Source of the DNA: Termitomyces sp. T153
Lineage: Eukaryota > Basidiomycota > Agaricomycetes > Agaricales > Lyophyllaceae
Length of the DNA stretch: 64,000 nucleotides
Direction: 5' to 3'
Assembly: GCA_018296165.2 (NCBI GenBank)
Contig: JACKQL020000013.1
Coordinates: forward strand, 186,001-250,000
Shown: positions 34,111 through 45,760 of the stretch, in pieces
Position numbering within the stretch: the stretch's first letter is position 1
Layout of the letters: each line of letters starts with the position of its first letter
Program-made: the position numbers and the translations under genes
The notes under the pieces: generated by a model
Told to the model about the DNA's origin: nothing
The model's database searches: none
What the model saw: only the letters and a program-made list of their open reading frames with translations

Positions 34111-34216
34111 TGTGTGTATTTAGTAATGACAAAATTGTGATGTTCACTTGTGTGATAATAATTTGCTGGAGAGTATGTACATGCTAGAGAAAAACCCTCT
34201 AAACCTGTATGGAGTA

Positions 34217-34703
34217 TTAGGGCTTGGAAGGAAAGGTATTGCAGAATTGACCTAAGGAAAAACTGTATTGTAAATCATGTATCACTGACGAGAATTGGTC
34301 AAGGGCTCCAGTGTCTTTGAGGAGTGATGCCCACCACCAGAATCTAAGGGGTGTAGTAATGGGAAAGAAGTGATCAAGCAGTGCATTCCTGTGCAGAGTG
34401 GCTAGAGTCTCCACACAAAGAGCAGGCATGATGATGGGGGCATTCTGAGGTATGACATGCATGCAGAGCATTGAATTTGAAGCAGAAGGAGATGCCCTCG
34501 CTGTTGATGAGTCAGTTATTAACTTGGTGGAGCAGGCATCCCTCATGACTGCAGACACCAAAATGGTGGTCGTCTCCTCTGCAGACTATGCAACGGATTT
34601 GATGACTGGTTCCATCTTGGTTCCTGGTGTCTGATGAGTAAGGTGCCTTGTATGTTCCTTTCTGCAATGATGAGTGTCTGGACAAGGAGGCTGAGGAGGA
34701 TTG
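34217..34703 (-). pseudogene. Ngaro 1 gag, 3' part with zinc knuckle
   Basis: C-terminal portion of gag beyond the solo LTR. It contains a CX2CX4HX4C knuckle, CIVCRGDDHHFGVC, the same position and spacing as in Ngaro 2 (CMVCRGNNHYFGVC). The frame is interrupted. Confidence 0.6.
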
Positions 34704-35918
34704 TGTCAGGTTCCGCTGACCTCGGGAGCTCAGCTGCACTGGGCAAGTCCTTACTAGGCGGGTGTGATCCCCTTGCACTGGCAACTGAACACTCGAAAGT
34801 GTTCTGGGCACTGACGGCTTGTGCGGATAGTCGGTGGGATGTGATCCGGACAGATCCAGGGAGGTCTGGAGAAGTTGGATCACAAGGAAATGGGACGGGC
34901 TTGGCGGGGTTCAGGCAGAAGACCATATGGGAGATTTGCAGAAGCAAAGGAGTAGGCAGCTACGCGATCAATGGGAGCGGAGCCGGAGTCTGATGGAAGA
35001 TCAATTGGAGTTGATGGAGTCCGGGACCAAATGAAGAGCGGGGTTCGGGTCTGGGAAAGAGTGTTGGGGTTTGTAATTGTAATTGCAGAGTTTGTGAGGC
35101 CGTTAGGGTTGAGGAGGGCTTGGGCACTATGGTTGGACGGAGTCACCAAGACAGCGCCAGACGAAATGAAATGGAGTCAATATGGAACAAGAGTAGATTC
35201 GAGTGAGAATACGAAACGATAATGAGAATGATAACAAAATGGAGACACAACAAGACCGGGAGACTGAGATAAGACTGGGAGACTGAGATAAGACTGGGAG
35301 ATTGAGATAAGGAAAACAAGACACAAAACACAAAACATGAAACACAAAACACGAGAAGGAAACAATCAGACCATAGGTAATGTTAAGCAATATCAAGACT
35401 AGAGTATGAAGAGCTACTTGACGGCTTATATACTGACTACCGGAGAACTTCAGAGTACGTCGGCTGCGGCAGCGGGGCTTGGCGGAGCTCGACGGAGTGG
35501 GCGGGTGTTAGTTGCAATCAAGGATCGGGCTGCACTGATACGTTGATGGGATCATTTGGGAACGTGGGTCACCCCGAGGTTGTCGTGATACTCCAGAATG
35601 GGTCGGAGGAACCAGAGTGTTGAGTTGATGATGGGTGGCAAAGATTGGGAACAGCGGGGGTGGTTCTCGGGGTTCAGGAGATCCAGGGTAAGTGTCAGTA
35701 GCTGCGGGGAAGGCATCGAAGTTGGCCAGGGGGCCGTTGGAGTTAGCCGGGGAGGCGTTGGAGTTAGCCGGGGAGGCGTTGGAGTTAGCCGGGGTTGCGT
35801 TGGGGCTAACCAAAATAGGCGCAGGGCATGGGCGGCAGTTCGGCGGAGCGTTGGGGTTTTTTGGGGAATCAGGGGGTTGCTGGACGATGTGTGGGGGTCC
35901 AGGGGACGGGTCGTGACA
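34704..35918. repeat. Solo LTR (1215 bp) inserted in Ngaro 1 gag
   Basis: Begins TGTCAGG, ends CGTGACA, and is flanked by a 5 bp duplication GATTG (34699-34703, 35919-35923). Ngaro 2 lacks this block, so the empty-site comparison supports an insertion. It is CpG-rich against a CpG-poor surrounding. Internal tandem repeats: a 19 bp unit around GACTGGGAGACTGAGATAA (about 35254-35310) and a 21 bp unit around GGAGTTAGCCGGGGAGGCGTT (about 35728-35800). No internal retroelement genes, hence solo. Parent family not identified. Confidence 0.8.
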
Positions 35919-37350
35919 GATTGAGACGAGGTCATTTTGGTGGAGGGCCAAAAGGAACCATGATTGGACAATGAAGATGCAGTTGTGATAGTTGAAACTG
36001 CAGATCCAAAGAGGCAGGTAGCTGGTTGTCCCATGCACTCACAAATAAGATCTGATTGAAACAGGCAAAACTTCTTATCAAAAATCTTGTTGTGCCAGTC
36101 CTGAACCTGTAATCTGCCCTGCTGTTGAAGGTACATATGACAGATGTATATGTCATAGGCTAGATAGGCTCTGAAATTCTCACAGAAATCATAGCATTGA
36201 TGGATGCAATAGTAGTGGGTGTGAAATGCATCTGTGATCTGTCTGGCAACTGCTCCACCAATGTGACCATCTGAGCCAGCCTTGAGACAGTAGTGGATGA
36301 CTGAGATGAGGGTCATGGAGGCTTGGATAAATTTGAGAGGATTCATGTCCTTCTACTTGCTGAGATCAAACTTCACACCAGACAGTTGAAGTTTGCCAGA
36401 TGAGGAGAGAGAAAAGGATGTGTCCTCATGACAACTAGGAGCTGACATTGCCTTGTGACATGCCTCATTGGTGAGCATGTCCAAGGGAACATATATAGTC
36501 CAACCTGCATTAAACACCTGCTGTATCCGAATGGGGATGGACAGTGTATTTGGGTCAAGTGAGGCAGACTCTCAGGCAGAGCACTCAGAAATGTGCATGC
36601 AATGCCAGAGTTGGCAGGATTTGCTGCACAAGGGGGCAGCACAAATGCAGCACTTGGAAGGGAAAGTTAAATGGAGTCTGATGTCAGCCCTTGACTAGTG
36701 GGCAGTGGAGATGGAAGTAAGGCTGGAGCTGGTGAGTATGTAAGTATGAGGGTGTCTGTAGGACATGGAGGTGGATATTTACCTCTAAAATGACCAGGAT
36801 TGGCCAGAGGCAGGGCCATAGATGGCTTGGGAGGGATGTCCATGCCCTGTAGAACCACGGATGCATTGGCAAGGAAGAGGTGCTGTGTACTGTCAGCCCT
36901 AGGGGGACCAAGGGATGAGAGGGAAGGAGTGCCAGGCAATACGGTGCTGGGGGGGGGGTTACAAGTGGGACTGAAAGGAACTGTCCTAACATGTTTAGTA
37001 GCAGAGGTAGGAATTGCAGGCCTAGGTGCCACAGAGGAAGTGACAGTTCTGGAGGCAAGTGGGTCACAGGCCAGAATGGCTGCAGTTGGGGTTTTGATCA
37101 CTGTTAGTTGGGGAAGGACTGTAGGGAGATGTAAGGTGGCCAGTGAGATTCTGTCATTGACCCCAGAAGAATCTAGGGGGTCATCAGCTGAGTCATTCCC
37201 ATAGTCTATGTCCTCACCTTCCTCAGCAAGGTCTTCCCTGGAAGGTTGGGGGAAGGTGGATCTGAGCAAGGAGACTAGAGGTGAGCCCTGCTGAGAGTGT
37301 GTTTAGGGGTAAGAGTGAGCTGAGTCAGTTAGAGGTGTTGAACTAGACAT
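35919..37350 (-). pseudogene. Ngaro 1 gag, 5' and central part
   Basis: Starts at ATG 37350 (MSSSTPLTDSAHSYP) and then meets a TAA. The frame continues QQGSPLVSLLRSTF and acidic EEGEDIDYGND, which align with the Ngaro 2 gag start. The most conserved part is MNPLKFIQASMTLISV, GAVARQITDAFHTHYYCIHQ and FRAYLAYDIYICHMY, giving a helical capsid-like region. The solo LTR cuts it at 35918. Almost no CpG. Confidence 0.65.
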
Positions 37351-37398
37351 GAGAATGTGTGAAGAGAAAGAACAAGTGTAGGCAAGCTGTAAGAGCAT

Positions 37399-37573
37399 TC
37401 AAAAGTAGAGGTTCAGAGTACCATATGCATGGTGATTGTAAGAGTGTATCTCAAAGGGAGACACATGCACTAGATGGTAGGGGTTCAGTTCCAAGAAGTA
37501 TGAGGACATGTGACCATGTTCCTCAGTCTGAAACATGTTCTGCTCTCATCCTGTGCCTCCATTCAGTGGATTT
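37399..37573 (-). repeat. Ngaro 1 5' terminal repeat (A1)
   Basis: Similar to the Ngaro 2 A repeats at 44341-44502 and 50642-50771: TTCCAAGAAG..GAGGACATGTGAC, CTGCTCTCATC, and TTCAGTGGATTTATA at its outer end. It lies just upstream of the gag start, as expected for A1. Confidence 0.6.
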
Positions 37574-37624
37574 ATATGTTACATGTGGAGAGGTTGATCA
37601 AGAAGTATACATTGGGTCTAAGTG

Positions 37625-40600
37625 CTGGGTTGAAAACTCTGATGTTAAAAACATTGTTATTTTTCACATGATTTTTCACATGTTTTTAACATTATTAATT
37701 TTGGAGGTCTGAAAATGTCATGTGATTTATGTGAAAAATTCAGAAAATGTTCAGAGCTTAGAGTATTGCAAATCCATACTATTCTGAGGCTTTCTGCACA
37801 TCCTGGGGCTTGTCTAAAGCTTGTGTCATGCTCTCTCAAAAACAAAGGTTGAAGCTTCTTGAAGCTCATCATCAATTCATCAAAACTGGTACTGCAGAAC
37901 TCCTTGATCTTATCAGACTTGTTGAGGACACAATCAAGGAGCTGAACAGCTTGGAAAGGAAAGACTGGACCCAACATATGGACAAGCTGTGTGATGTTTG
38001 GCAACATTGTAATGATGGAGAGACTGTTGAATGGCCTTGTGTAAGTTGTTTGGCTGTATGGATCCATGATCATGATATTAAATTAGCATGATGCATGTTT
38101 CATAGCCCCCATTATCTGATGAGGAAATAAAACAAGTAACTCCATCAGTGTGTACTCTGAAAGAGAAGCTCTCAGGACATGTGTTACATAATGCAATGTG
38201 CAAGGAGAGAAAGGCTATGTTAGAAGGTATGAAAGGTATTGAACTAGCATGTCAATCCACAGGAAAGACTGTGGGCTGTAGCTGCATCAACATTCTGGAT
38301 GATCTGGTGCTGGAATTCAAGGAGAAGAATTCAAGTGGCAAGGATACAATAGTAGTTTACTGTGTTACTTGTGATAAACAGACAGTAGGAAGGGATGGAA
38401 AGTGGATTCTTGACCATGCAAGATTGAAATGTCAGGTATCTAACTCAACACAAAATTTAGGAGTATCACTAATGAATTCATGTTAGACACTGCATCAACA
38501 ATGGCCTGAGCTTTACAAACACACTCAAGACAATTTGGCTTTGAAATCTAACAGTGTCTCTGGAAATCATCTACTGCCAGTCCAGAAGATGAAAAAAGAC
38601 CTTACAAAGCAACAAGAGGGAACAATTCTCAAGCACTTCAACATGACAAAAACCAGTGTTCAGCAACAGGCCCACATTGATCTTCTTCTCTTTAAATTCA
38701 TCATCTGCTGTGTGATCCCATTTGCCATGCTTGATAGCCCATTTTTTTGTGATCTCTTGACTGCACTTGCTGTGAACTATGTAGTCCCTGATTGATCTGC
38801 TTTTTTCACAAGACATATTGCTCAAGAAACAGCTGCATTTACTGTAAAACTTGCTGGATTCTTGCACAGACAGCAGTATCTTACTCTTTCACTTGATGGA
38901 TAGAGTACTTGTGCAAAGGATGGAATATATACCTTTCATGCAACAACATCCAAGCACTGTTCTTTTCTTGTGGAGGGTCATGTATTCAAGGGTGTTTCAG
39001 TCACTGGACAAGTGTTATGGACTGTTATAGACAGAGTAAGAGGAATTGTATGACAATAAATACAGAGATGCTGATTCACAATAGATACTCAATGGCCATG
39101 ATCCAAAACAATACTGTGCTATAGCAGGGGATGGTGGATCAAATGTTTGACTTTCAAAACAGCTGGTTCATTGCACCTATTCATGGATTTTGATTATATA
39201 TGACCCATGCCACAATCTCAATCTTTTCCTAAAGGACATTGGCAAACTCTTGAAATTGGTAAAGAGCATAAATCAATGTTTTGTTTGTAGTGCATGCTAA
39301 CCTAAAATGTACTCAAGCTTCTATCAACAATTTCTGGCATCTCAAACTACTTTGGAAAGTCTAACTATGGAACATTTCAGCTGACAATGGAACATGCCAA
39401 TCGAGGAATTTTTGAAGGATAAAATCCTCTTCCAAAACTTGCTTTTCAACATCTTATCTTCAAGCAAAGGCTATTCAACTCTGTATGCCTGCAATTCATA
39501 TGTGTATGACAAAGAAGACATTATCATTTGATACCAATGTGGTAAGCTCAATTTCTTGCAAAATAACAATTGAATAACCTCAATTCCATTAAACTCAGAA
39601 ATTGCAGTCATATCTTGATGCAGGAGATTTGATTCATTACAACTTTATGAGCAAGCTTGCATTATTTATTCAACTTCTTGCTCCTGGAGATAATGCCATT
39701 CTTACATTTGAGGGCCAAGCAATAAATTGTGCTGATGTCTTCTATGCATGGGTATGTATTGCTTGGCATCTTAAAAGGTTCTAGGTAATCCACAATGTGG
39801 TCTCACTCAACATTGCAGCAAGATCATGGAGATTTACAACCACTGCTTTGATCAAATGATACCTGAGTCATCATATGAAATATTCTTGTTAGGCTATTGG
39901 CTGCATCCATGTGCATACTTGACCTCATAAATCATAACTACTATTTCTAAAAATGTCTATCAGTGTTTCACCACAATGGAGCTATCCAGCTCACCATGCC
40001 AGTTCTGCAGGATGGAAAAACACTCAATAAAGAGAATCATCCTACTATATATAATTGATTCCTGCAAGCAGCACTCTAAATCTTGAAAGGAGAGCAGCAG
40101 AGACTCAATGCAGGTGGTAAGGAGGAATGTGCTGTGCTTGTTAATGAAATGCTCTGTTGGGCCTACAATCAAGAGCTGTTTTGCAGCTATTCTTGGAACA
40201 TCAATACATCACCTTCAGTTTATTGGGAGGGCCTAAAAAGAGACTCAAATGCTAGTCAATTAGCAGTATGTGCATCTCACAAAAATTCTTGAATCTGATT
40301 GACATATATATATACATATAGCACATTGCAGTTAAGATATTCTCAATCTCTCCCTTCAAAATATGTGATGAGCAAATGGCCTCATGCCTGGGCTGGTTCA
40401 ATACAGCTAGACAAAGTTCTATGTGCCCCAAGACTATTGTTGAGTGTGCATAACTCTGTGATTTTTTTACTAATGAGTTTGAGGATAGAAAGTACAAATA
40501 TAAAGCTCACATTTATGTCCTTGAAGTCAAACCAACCCATTCTAACCCTGGCACCACAAGTCTCCCACAACAGTACTCAGCTCCTTTGCTAATGCATCTT

Positions 40601-41090
40601 CTCAATGATAGCAATATTGCACCATTGGATAACAACATTGAGTGACTTGAGGCAGAATGGTTTGAAGTGGCAGATCCATATGATCCTGGCAAAACTGAGC
40701 ATGTGGATGCAGCAGATCCTGATTAAGAACATGTTGTAAGATGCAACAATAGGTGTAAAATTGCAGACCTGGTCAAACTTGATAGCCCATCACTTGCTGC
40801 TCTCATTGCTTGCCTTGGAGGGGACACTACTGTATCCATCCAAGTTGGTACCCTTACTGCAAGATCAAAGAGTGCTGGAGGTCCAGTAGGAAGTCCAGGT
40901 AATTGGAATATGGATGATTATGTTGCCTGAGGTGTAGGTATGGCTGGAACACCATAGAAGGAAGGAACAAGCAAGAATCTTGTTGTGTAATGGTGCCAAA
41001 AAATCAATGATGTAATAGAATTTTTCACATTTTCACATGTGAAAAATATCTCACAAGAAGGAAGGTTTTGACCTCACATTTTTCACACTG
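37625..41090 (+). mobile_element. Degenerate hAT DNA transposon
   Basis: Plus-strand transposase relic. Recognisable segments: HIDLLLFKFIICCVIPFAML (about 38676), FFCDLLTALAVNYVVPD, then QYLTLSLDG and GIYTFHATTSKHCSFLVEG (about 38890-38980), VTGQVLWTVID, and later AGDGGSNV, YDPCHNLNLFLKDIGKLLK, a GKSNYGTFQLT stretch, and a C-terminal WPHAWAG-like remnant. These match the DDE region and C-terminal part of fungal hAT transposases. Ends are similar but eroded: left CTGGGTTGAAAACTCTGATG, right (reverse complement) CAGTGTGAAAAATGTGAGGT. No clear 8 bp duplication. Many stops; almost no CpG. Confidence 0.65.
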
Positions 41091-41094
41091 TAGT

Positions 41095-42146
41095 ACTGGG
41101 TTAGAGTAATACTGATAGTTCTGGGGCTTTCTTGAAGACTTAGGAAGTCTACTCCAATTTCACACTAATGTCTTGATAAATGCTTGAAGTTGAGTTGGTT
41201 TACTTCCAAAATATTTCTATTCTGAATGCAGAGGGGTTTCAACAAACTCCAGCCTAAGTGATTCACTCCCTGGGAATCACTGAGCCTTTGCCTATTAATT
41301 TCCTGTCTATTTGCTACTCTACTTGGGCTATTTATACCTCTTTCTACAGTGCACAGACCAACCCCTACATGTGACTTTTGGTTCCATACTTTCCAGCCCC
41401 TTATTCATAACTGTTATTCTAATTCCCCCTTTTGGCATGCCTGTTTCAGTGCCACAGGCCAGTTCCTGGTTCCATCATTCCTCCTTTGCATTCTTAGCTT
41501 CTATTTGCCCCATTTATCTCTTCCTCCTTTGTATTTCTGCCATTTATATTCTTCCCCATTCAGGTTCTTTCTCATTCAGGTTCTGCCATTCATCTGTTCT
41601 ATCCTATTCATTCCATTCGTCTTCCTTTATTCATTTCATATTCTTCCACATTCAGGTTCTTTCTCATTCAGGTTCTTCCATTCATCTGTTCCCTCCCATT
41701 CATTCCATTCATCTTCCATTATTCATTTCATTCATGTTCCTTTCCCTTCCCTTCATTCCATTCTTTCCCATTCATTCCATTCATTTCATATTCTTCCATT
41801 CATGTTCCTTTCCCTTCCCTTCATTCCATTCATTACCTCCTTTCAGTCAACATTCCAATCTTGTTATTCTTAGATCAGATCTAGATCTTGCCAGAATTGA
41901 TGCCACTCAGGTGCTTTTGCCAGTCCCATGCTTCCCCTCCCATTACAGTGATTGGACTATTATTGAGTGTATAGTCTAGTATAGTCCTTGTCCTATTCTG
42001 TTCTGTATTTCTTCTGGTGTATTTTAAAGAGATAATGTTGCTGGAACTTGTTTTACTAGGAGGCTTACAGTTTTCAGCCTTAATAAATGTTTGTTTTGAC
42101 TTCTGGTGTTTTACTATGTTCCCAATGGTGTGACAACATTGTATCA
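41095..42146. repeat. Diverged Gypsy-type LTR relic with pyrimidine-rich repeats
   Basis: It shares with the Gypsy LTR the order CTCCCTGGG-AAT..GAGCC (about 41267), a TTTATAC box before CAC/GCACAGACCA (about 41330), an exact 18 bp GGCTTACAGTTTTCAGCC (42062-42079) and an end GTATCA (42141-42146). It looks like a CpG-depleted relative of the LTR at 12570. Between 41540 and 41860 it carries a degenerate CATTC/TTCC-rich tandem array (ATTCAGGTTCTT, ATTCATTCC units). No internal genes seen, so probably solo. Confidence 0.45.
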
Positions 42147-42451
42147 ACACTGGCAAAAACATTTTCAACCCTATACTAATTGAGTCTCTAGCTAAGACAA
42201 AGCATTTATTGGAACTGCAGTAATTGTCTTCTGGCCTAAACCAGTTGCAGCAATGTGGTGCTTGTTGACTACTATACATAGTTGACTATACTGTAGTGAG
42301 CTGTATGGTAGCAACTGTAACACATAACCCAGGTCAAAAATTTCTCTTATTTACCCTGGCATAACACATAACAAGCCACTGGTTGCTATCACTTTACCAA
42401 AAAATTTTGAGTTCAAAAACAGGCAAAATTTAGCAAGATTTCAATTCAATT
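42147..42451. other. Unassigned AT-rich spacer
   Basis: Between the LTR relic and the second hAT. I see no gene and no repeat structure beyond the 8 bp duplication at its right edge (42444-42451). Confidence 0.35.
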
Positions 42452-43679
42452 CAGTGCTGGACTCTAAGGGGTTATTAACCCCATTTTTTTTTGCTCAAGG
42501 CTTATCTCTTAGATAAAGCATTAATAACACTACAATTCTAAGGGGTTATTAAGACTCTGCTCTAAAGGAATCACCATGCTTTTTGTGCAAGTTGGCAAGA
42601 ATGAGATCAACAAGATAGGTCTGAGGTCCAGTGAGCAAATCAGCATAATAAAGACTTGATATATTTTTACTTTGCTATTGACAGAAAGATTTACACCTGT
42701 TACAGCATTGTGTGATTCATCCTTCCACCCATCTGACATCAAGACAGCATATTTTCCATGCAAGGATGATGTAAGTTGGTTGGTGGTCACATCATTGGCT
42801 TTGTCAAGTAGCTGACTTGAGACCTGCTTTCTTGAAGGGATAACATTGCCAGCTGTTGACTAAAATAGAAGAAACAATGTCATGATTTCAGGATCCTTGA
42901 CCCATTAAAATGGTGGGTTTGCAGATATGGTGACCTGAAAAAATTGTTTTTGAACCACTTCCTCTTGCTCAGAGTTAAATGGGACATTGATCCCACAAAG
43001 CATTTTGAGCTGGGACTAGGACTATTTTATCAATGCTTCAACCTTGGTGAGTAGCTTTTTGGCTTTCTTCCCCTCCCTTTCATCATCTGCTTCATCTTCT
43101 GATACCTCATCCTTGACCTCTTTCTATTGCCCTTCTTAAGTGCCTTAGCCATTTTTGAGCCTGAGTTGATGCATTTGAGCATGGATTCACCCCATTCTTC
43201 CCTATAATGTGTGCAATCTGACTCCAAGGACACCACCAACATCATCTCAGCATGCTTTTGTACTCTTAGCATGGATTTACAATCAGACAATAAGTTTCAT
43301 GCACTTTCTGTGACCCAAGATTCAGATGATAACTTTGGGAATCCATCATTATCAAGCTCCACAATTTCTTCATCAGGATGATGCTTCTCTAAACAGCCAA
43401 GACAGTGCACATGGAGGTGGGAGCCATTTTATCTAGCACTAGCAAGGGAGAGCTGCTAGATTCAAGTTTTTGTGGGAGGCATTCAAGTAGAACTAGGACT
43501 AGTACTTCATCAGAGATTCTTGAATCTTTGCTGCCAAAAATTTGATTGACATTTATTATGAGTCATCTATCTAAGGGTTCAGTAAAGGTTATTAACCTTT
43601 GAGGTTGATATGAACCCTTGGCTTAGAAATCACCTAAGCCTTAAACCTTATTAACCCATAATGTTTAGAGCTGACACTG
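42452..43679 (-). mobile_element. hAT transposon remnant with TIRs and 8 bp duplication
   Basis: 1228 bp element. Ends start CAGTG on both sides: left CAGTGCTGGACTCTAAGG, right (reverse complement) CAGTGTCAGCTCTAA. Target duplication ATTCAATT (42444-42451) / ATCCAATT (43680-43687), 7 of 8 matching. On the minus strand a hAT transposase piece reads LHGKYAVLMSDGWKDESHNAVTGV (first part of the DDE region) and, upstream, an N-terminal fragment SLESDCTHYREEWGESMLKC. Most of the transposase is missing, so this is an internally deleted copy, different from the hAT at 37625. Confidence 0.72.
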
Positions 43680-43687
43680 ATCCAATT

Positions 43688-44052
43688 GCCTTCTATGCAC
43701 TACTACCAGCATGTCCAAGTGTGATCTGGTGGATCCAAAGGAAGCAATGAAGTAAGTTTCTCAAATAGTAAAGCAAAGATAATTAATATGTGAATCCAGT
43801 GCAGCAGAAACACCAGTACTTACCTCAGGAGGCATGGTACAATTGAAAACTCAAATTCAACTCAAATTGATTCCTGAAAATCAACCACCACTTGTGTTAT
43901 TCTGTTTATACAGGGTTAGGAAGTACCCAACATCATTGGTTGGAACTGTCTCTTAATTGACCCTATGTCATGCATTACAAGGTCCCAGTTGCTAGCTTGG
44001 AAGCAAACTGGAAAGTAACACTGGTAACCATACATACCACTACAGTACTGTG
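43688..44052. other. Unassigned spacer before Ngaro 2
   Basis: CpG-poor, no gene or repeat recognised. Confidence 0.35.
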
Positions 44053-44212
44053 TTTTGTCCTTTTGCAGCAATCTACAAGTAAGCAAAGGGAGATGGTGTT
44101 TCAAGAGTAAGACATAAGCAAAGTTACTGAAATTAAATACACTTGATCATGATGGGCATGAGCTGGGCAATTACTGCTACTCAGAGGTTGCATAATTGGA
44201 GGGAAGAGGACC
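44053..44212 (-). repeat. Ngaro 2 terminal repeat B2
   Basis: 160 bp, starting TTTTGTCCTTTTGCAG and ending GGAAGAGGACC; same length and mostly identical to B1 at 44505-44664. Confidence 0.8.
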
Positions 44213-44340
44213 TATCAAGAATGCAGACTGAGAATATCTAGTTTGTAACTACACTCAAGTATGAAATACTATGATCATCAGTGGAGTAGTTTCAAAGGTG
44301 AGAACAGGTGCAGGTGGGAGGGTGTACAAACCAGACTACA

Positions 44341-44502
44341 GGATTTCAGTACCAGAAGTAGGAGCAGAAGAGAGTAGCACTGATAGATTTGAATATGTGA
44401 GATGGTACTGGTGAGGTTCCAAGAAGCTCCAGGACATGTGACTGCATCAGTCAGTCCAAAACATGTTCTACTCTCATCCCATGCCTCTGTTTGGTGGACT
44501 TA
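44341..44502 (-). repeat. Ngaro 2 internal repeat A2
   Basis: Starts GGATTTCAGTACCAGAAG and includes GGTTCCAAGAAGCTCCAGG; matches A1 at 50642-50771 except for two short indels near its outer end. Confidence 0.8.
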
Positions 44503-44504
44503 TA

Positions 44505-44664
44505 TTTTGTCCTTTCACAGTAATCTACAAGGAAGTGAAAGGAGATGGTATTTCAAGAGTAAGACATAAGCAAAGTTACAGAAACTAAATACATTTGATT
44601 GTGATGGACATGAGCTGGGTGATTACTGCTACTCAGGGGTTGCATAATCAGAGGGAAGAGGACC
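44505..44664 (-). repeat. Ngaro 2 internal repeat B1
   Basis: 160 bp copy of B2, adjacent to A2 and just downstream of the recombinase gene. Confidence 0.8.
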
Positions 44665-44699
44665 CAAGTTAAAAAAGGTCCCACTCATTGTAAGCTGAT

Positions 44700-45760
44700 G
44701 ACCCCAACTCCTTTAGGAAGCAGGTGATAGCAGAAGATCTGTATTCATGAGAGTCAGCCTTAGAAGTTTGACACATAAGGGTGCTATCAGCTCCAGCAAA
44801 TGCCAGTACCTTAGAAAGGTATTAGAAGTCCATTGGTATAGAATCTTAACTATGTTGGGAGGAACACCTGCTAGCAATAGATATGTTGTTCCACCAATGT
44901 GCAGGCAGTGTCCAAAGATGATAGGAAAATTATGATTAGACAGAATTTTGTTAACCCTAGCTAGAAACTTTATTTGAGTAAATGGAACCAAGGTACCAGA
45001 ATATGAGATGTCAGTTGATATATGATTTATTGCTGTGCCAGTGTTGATGCACCTATGCTGTTCCATTGCATCAATTGGATTGCCAAAGGATTGATGAGTA
45101 ATAATCATGTCTTTGCTATCTGTACCACCCCGCTTTGTGTTCAGAAGATGAGATGGAGTATACAAGATTCTTTAGCTAAACTCAGAGGTTATAGGTCCAA
45201 CCAGGTCAGGTGTAAGCTGTCATTGAAGCCTCTCTCACTTGCAGGAAACTTGCCTAGTTGTATTTGAGCCCAGAAGCAGGTTGCTGCTGTGAAGTACACT
45301 GCAGAGTCAAAAGTGGTATCAAGAACCAGAGTTAACTGGAGTGTTCTGAGCATGTCCAAACTAAAGGGAGGCCTTTTCAGGCATTTAGAAGATTTTGAAT
45401 ATTGATTTTCAATACCATCAATGCTATAGATGAGCTGAATACCACCATAGTAGGGAAAACCATGTTGTATATGCCAGGCTCTAATGCCATCACACTTGGA
45501 AGCAACTGTCTTTTTAGCCAGTTTCCCTGCAAAGGAGCTTGCAAATTCATACAGAAGATCTTTGGAAGAAGGTAGGATGAGGTTGTCAGGAGCTTTATTG
45601 CTGGACTAGAAGGTGAGATTTTGTCTAATTGCTGATAAGTGTTTCCCAGTGGTGGATGCCTTCCAAGCCTTGGCCATGACCTCATTAACTTGACCACTGT
45701 GGTATGTGCATGAAGCTTTGGTATATGGTTGGAAACATACTTTTTTCAAAGACCAACACT
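44700..45760 (-). pseudogene. Ngaro 2 tyrosine recombinase, catalytic Arg residues lost
   Basis: Aligns to the Ngaro 1 recombinase: ASKCDGIRAWHIQHGFPYYGG, then CFWAQIQLGKF where Ngaro 1 has CFWAQIRLGEF, and GHCLHIGGTTY where Ngaro 1 has GHCLRIGGTTH. The Tyr is retained in NTFLRYWHLLE. So both catalytic Arg codons changed (CGA to CAA, CGC to CAC), each a CpG to CpA transition. Frame breaks also occur, for example near 45605. Confidence 0.75.

Larger units (their letters stand above)
23830..37573 (-). mobile_element. Ngaro/DIRS-type retrotransposon 1, degenerate, with nested insertions
   Basis: Minus-strand element with gag (from 37350), RT (33241-34110), RNase H (26573-27129) and tyrosine recombinase (24044-25650), the order of Ngaro/DIRS elements that use a tyrosine recombinase instead of a DDE integrase. 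The 5' repeat (A1) lies at about 37399-37573 and a B-type repeat at about 23830-23954; the matching A2-B2 copies are not seen at the 3' side, so that end is probably truncated. It is interrupted by a SINE-like element, a Copia element and a solo LTR, each annotated separately, with flanks that rejoin when the insertions are removed. The gag side is CpG-poor; the recombinase side is CpG-rich. Confidence 0.8.

Noticed and set aside
35598..35924. Glycine/valine repeat frame on the plus strand
   Set aside because: Generated by the 21 bp tandem repeats of the solo LTR.
37617..41098. Target duplication for the first hAT (TCTAAGTG / TAGTACTG)
   Set aside because: Only four of eight bases match, so I do not claim it.
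41540..41860. CRISPR-like or regulatory array
   Set aside because: Units are degenerate simple pyrimidine repeats without unique spacers, in a eukaryotic LTR relic.
41311..41979. 222-codon frame rich in Ser/Phe/His
   Set aside because: Produced by the CATTC/TTCC-rich tandem array of the LTR relic; no sign of coding constraint.
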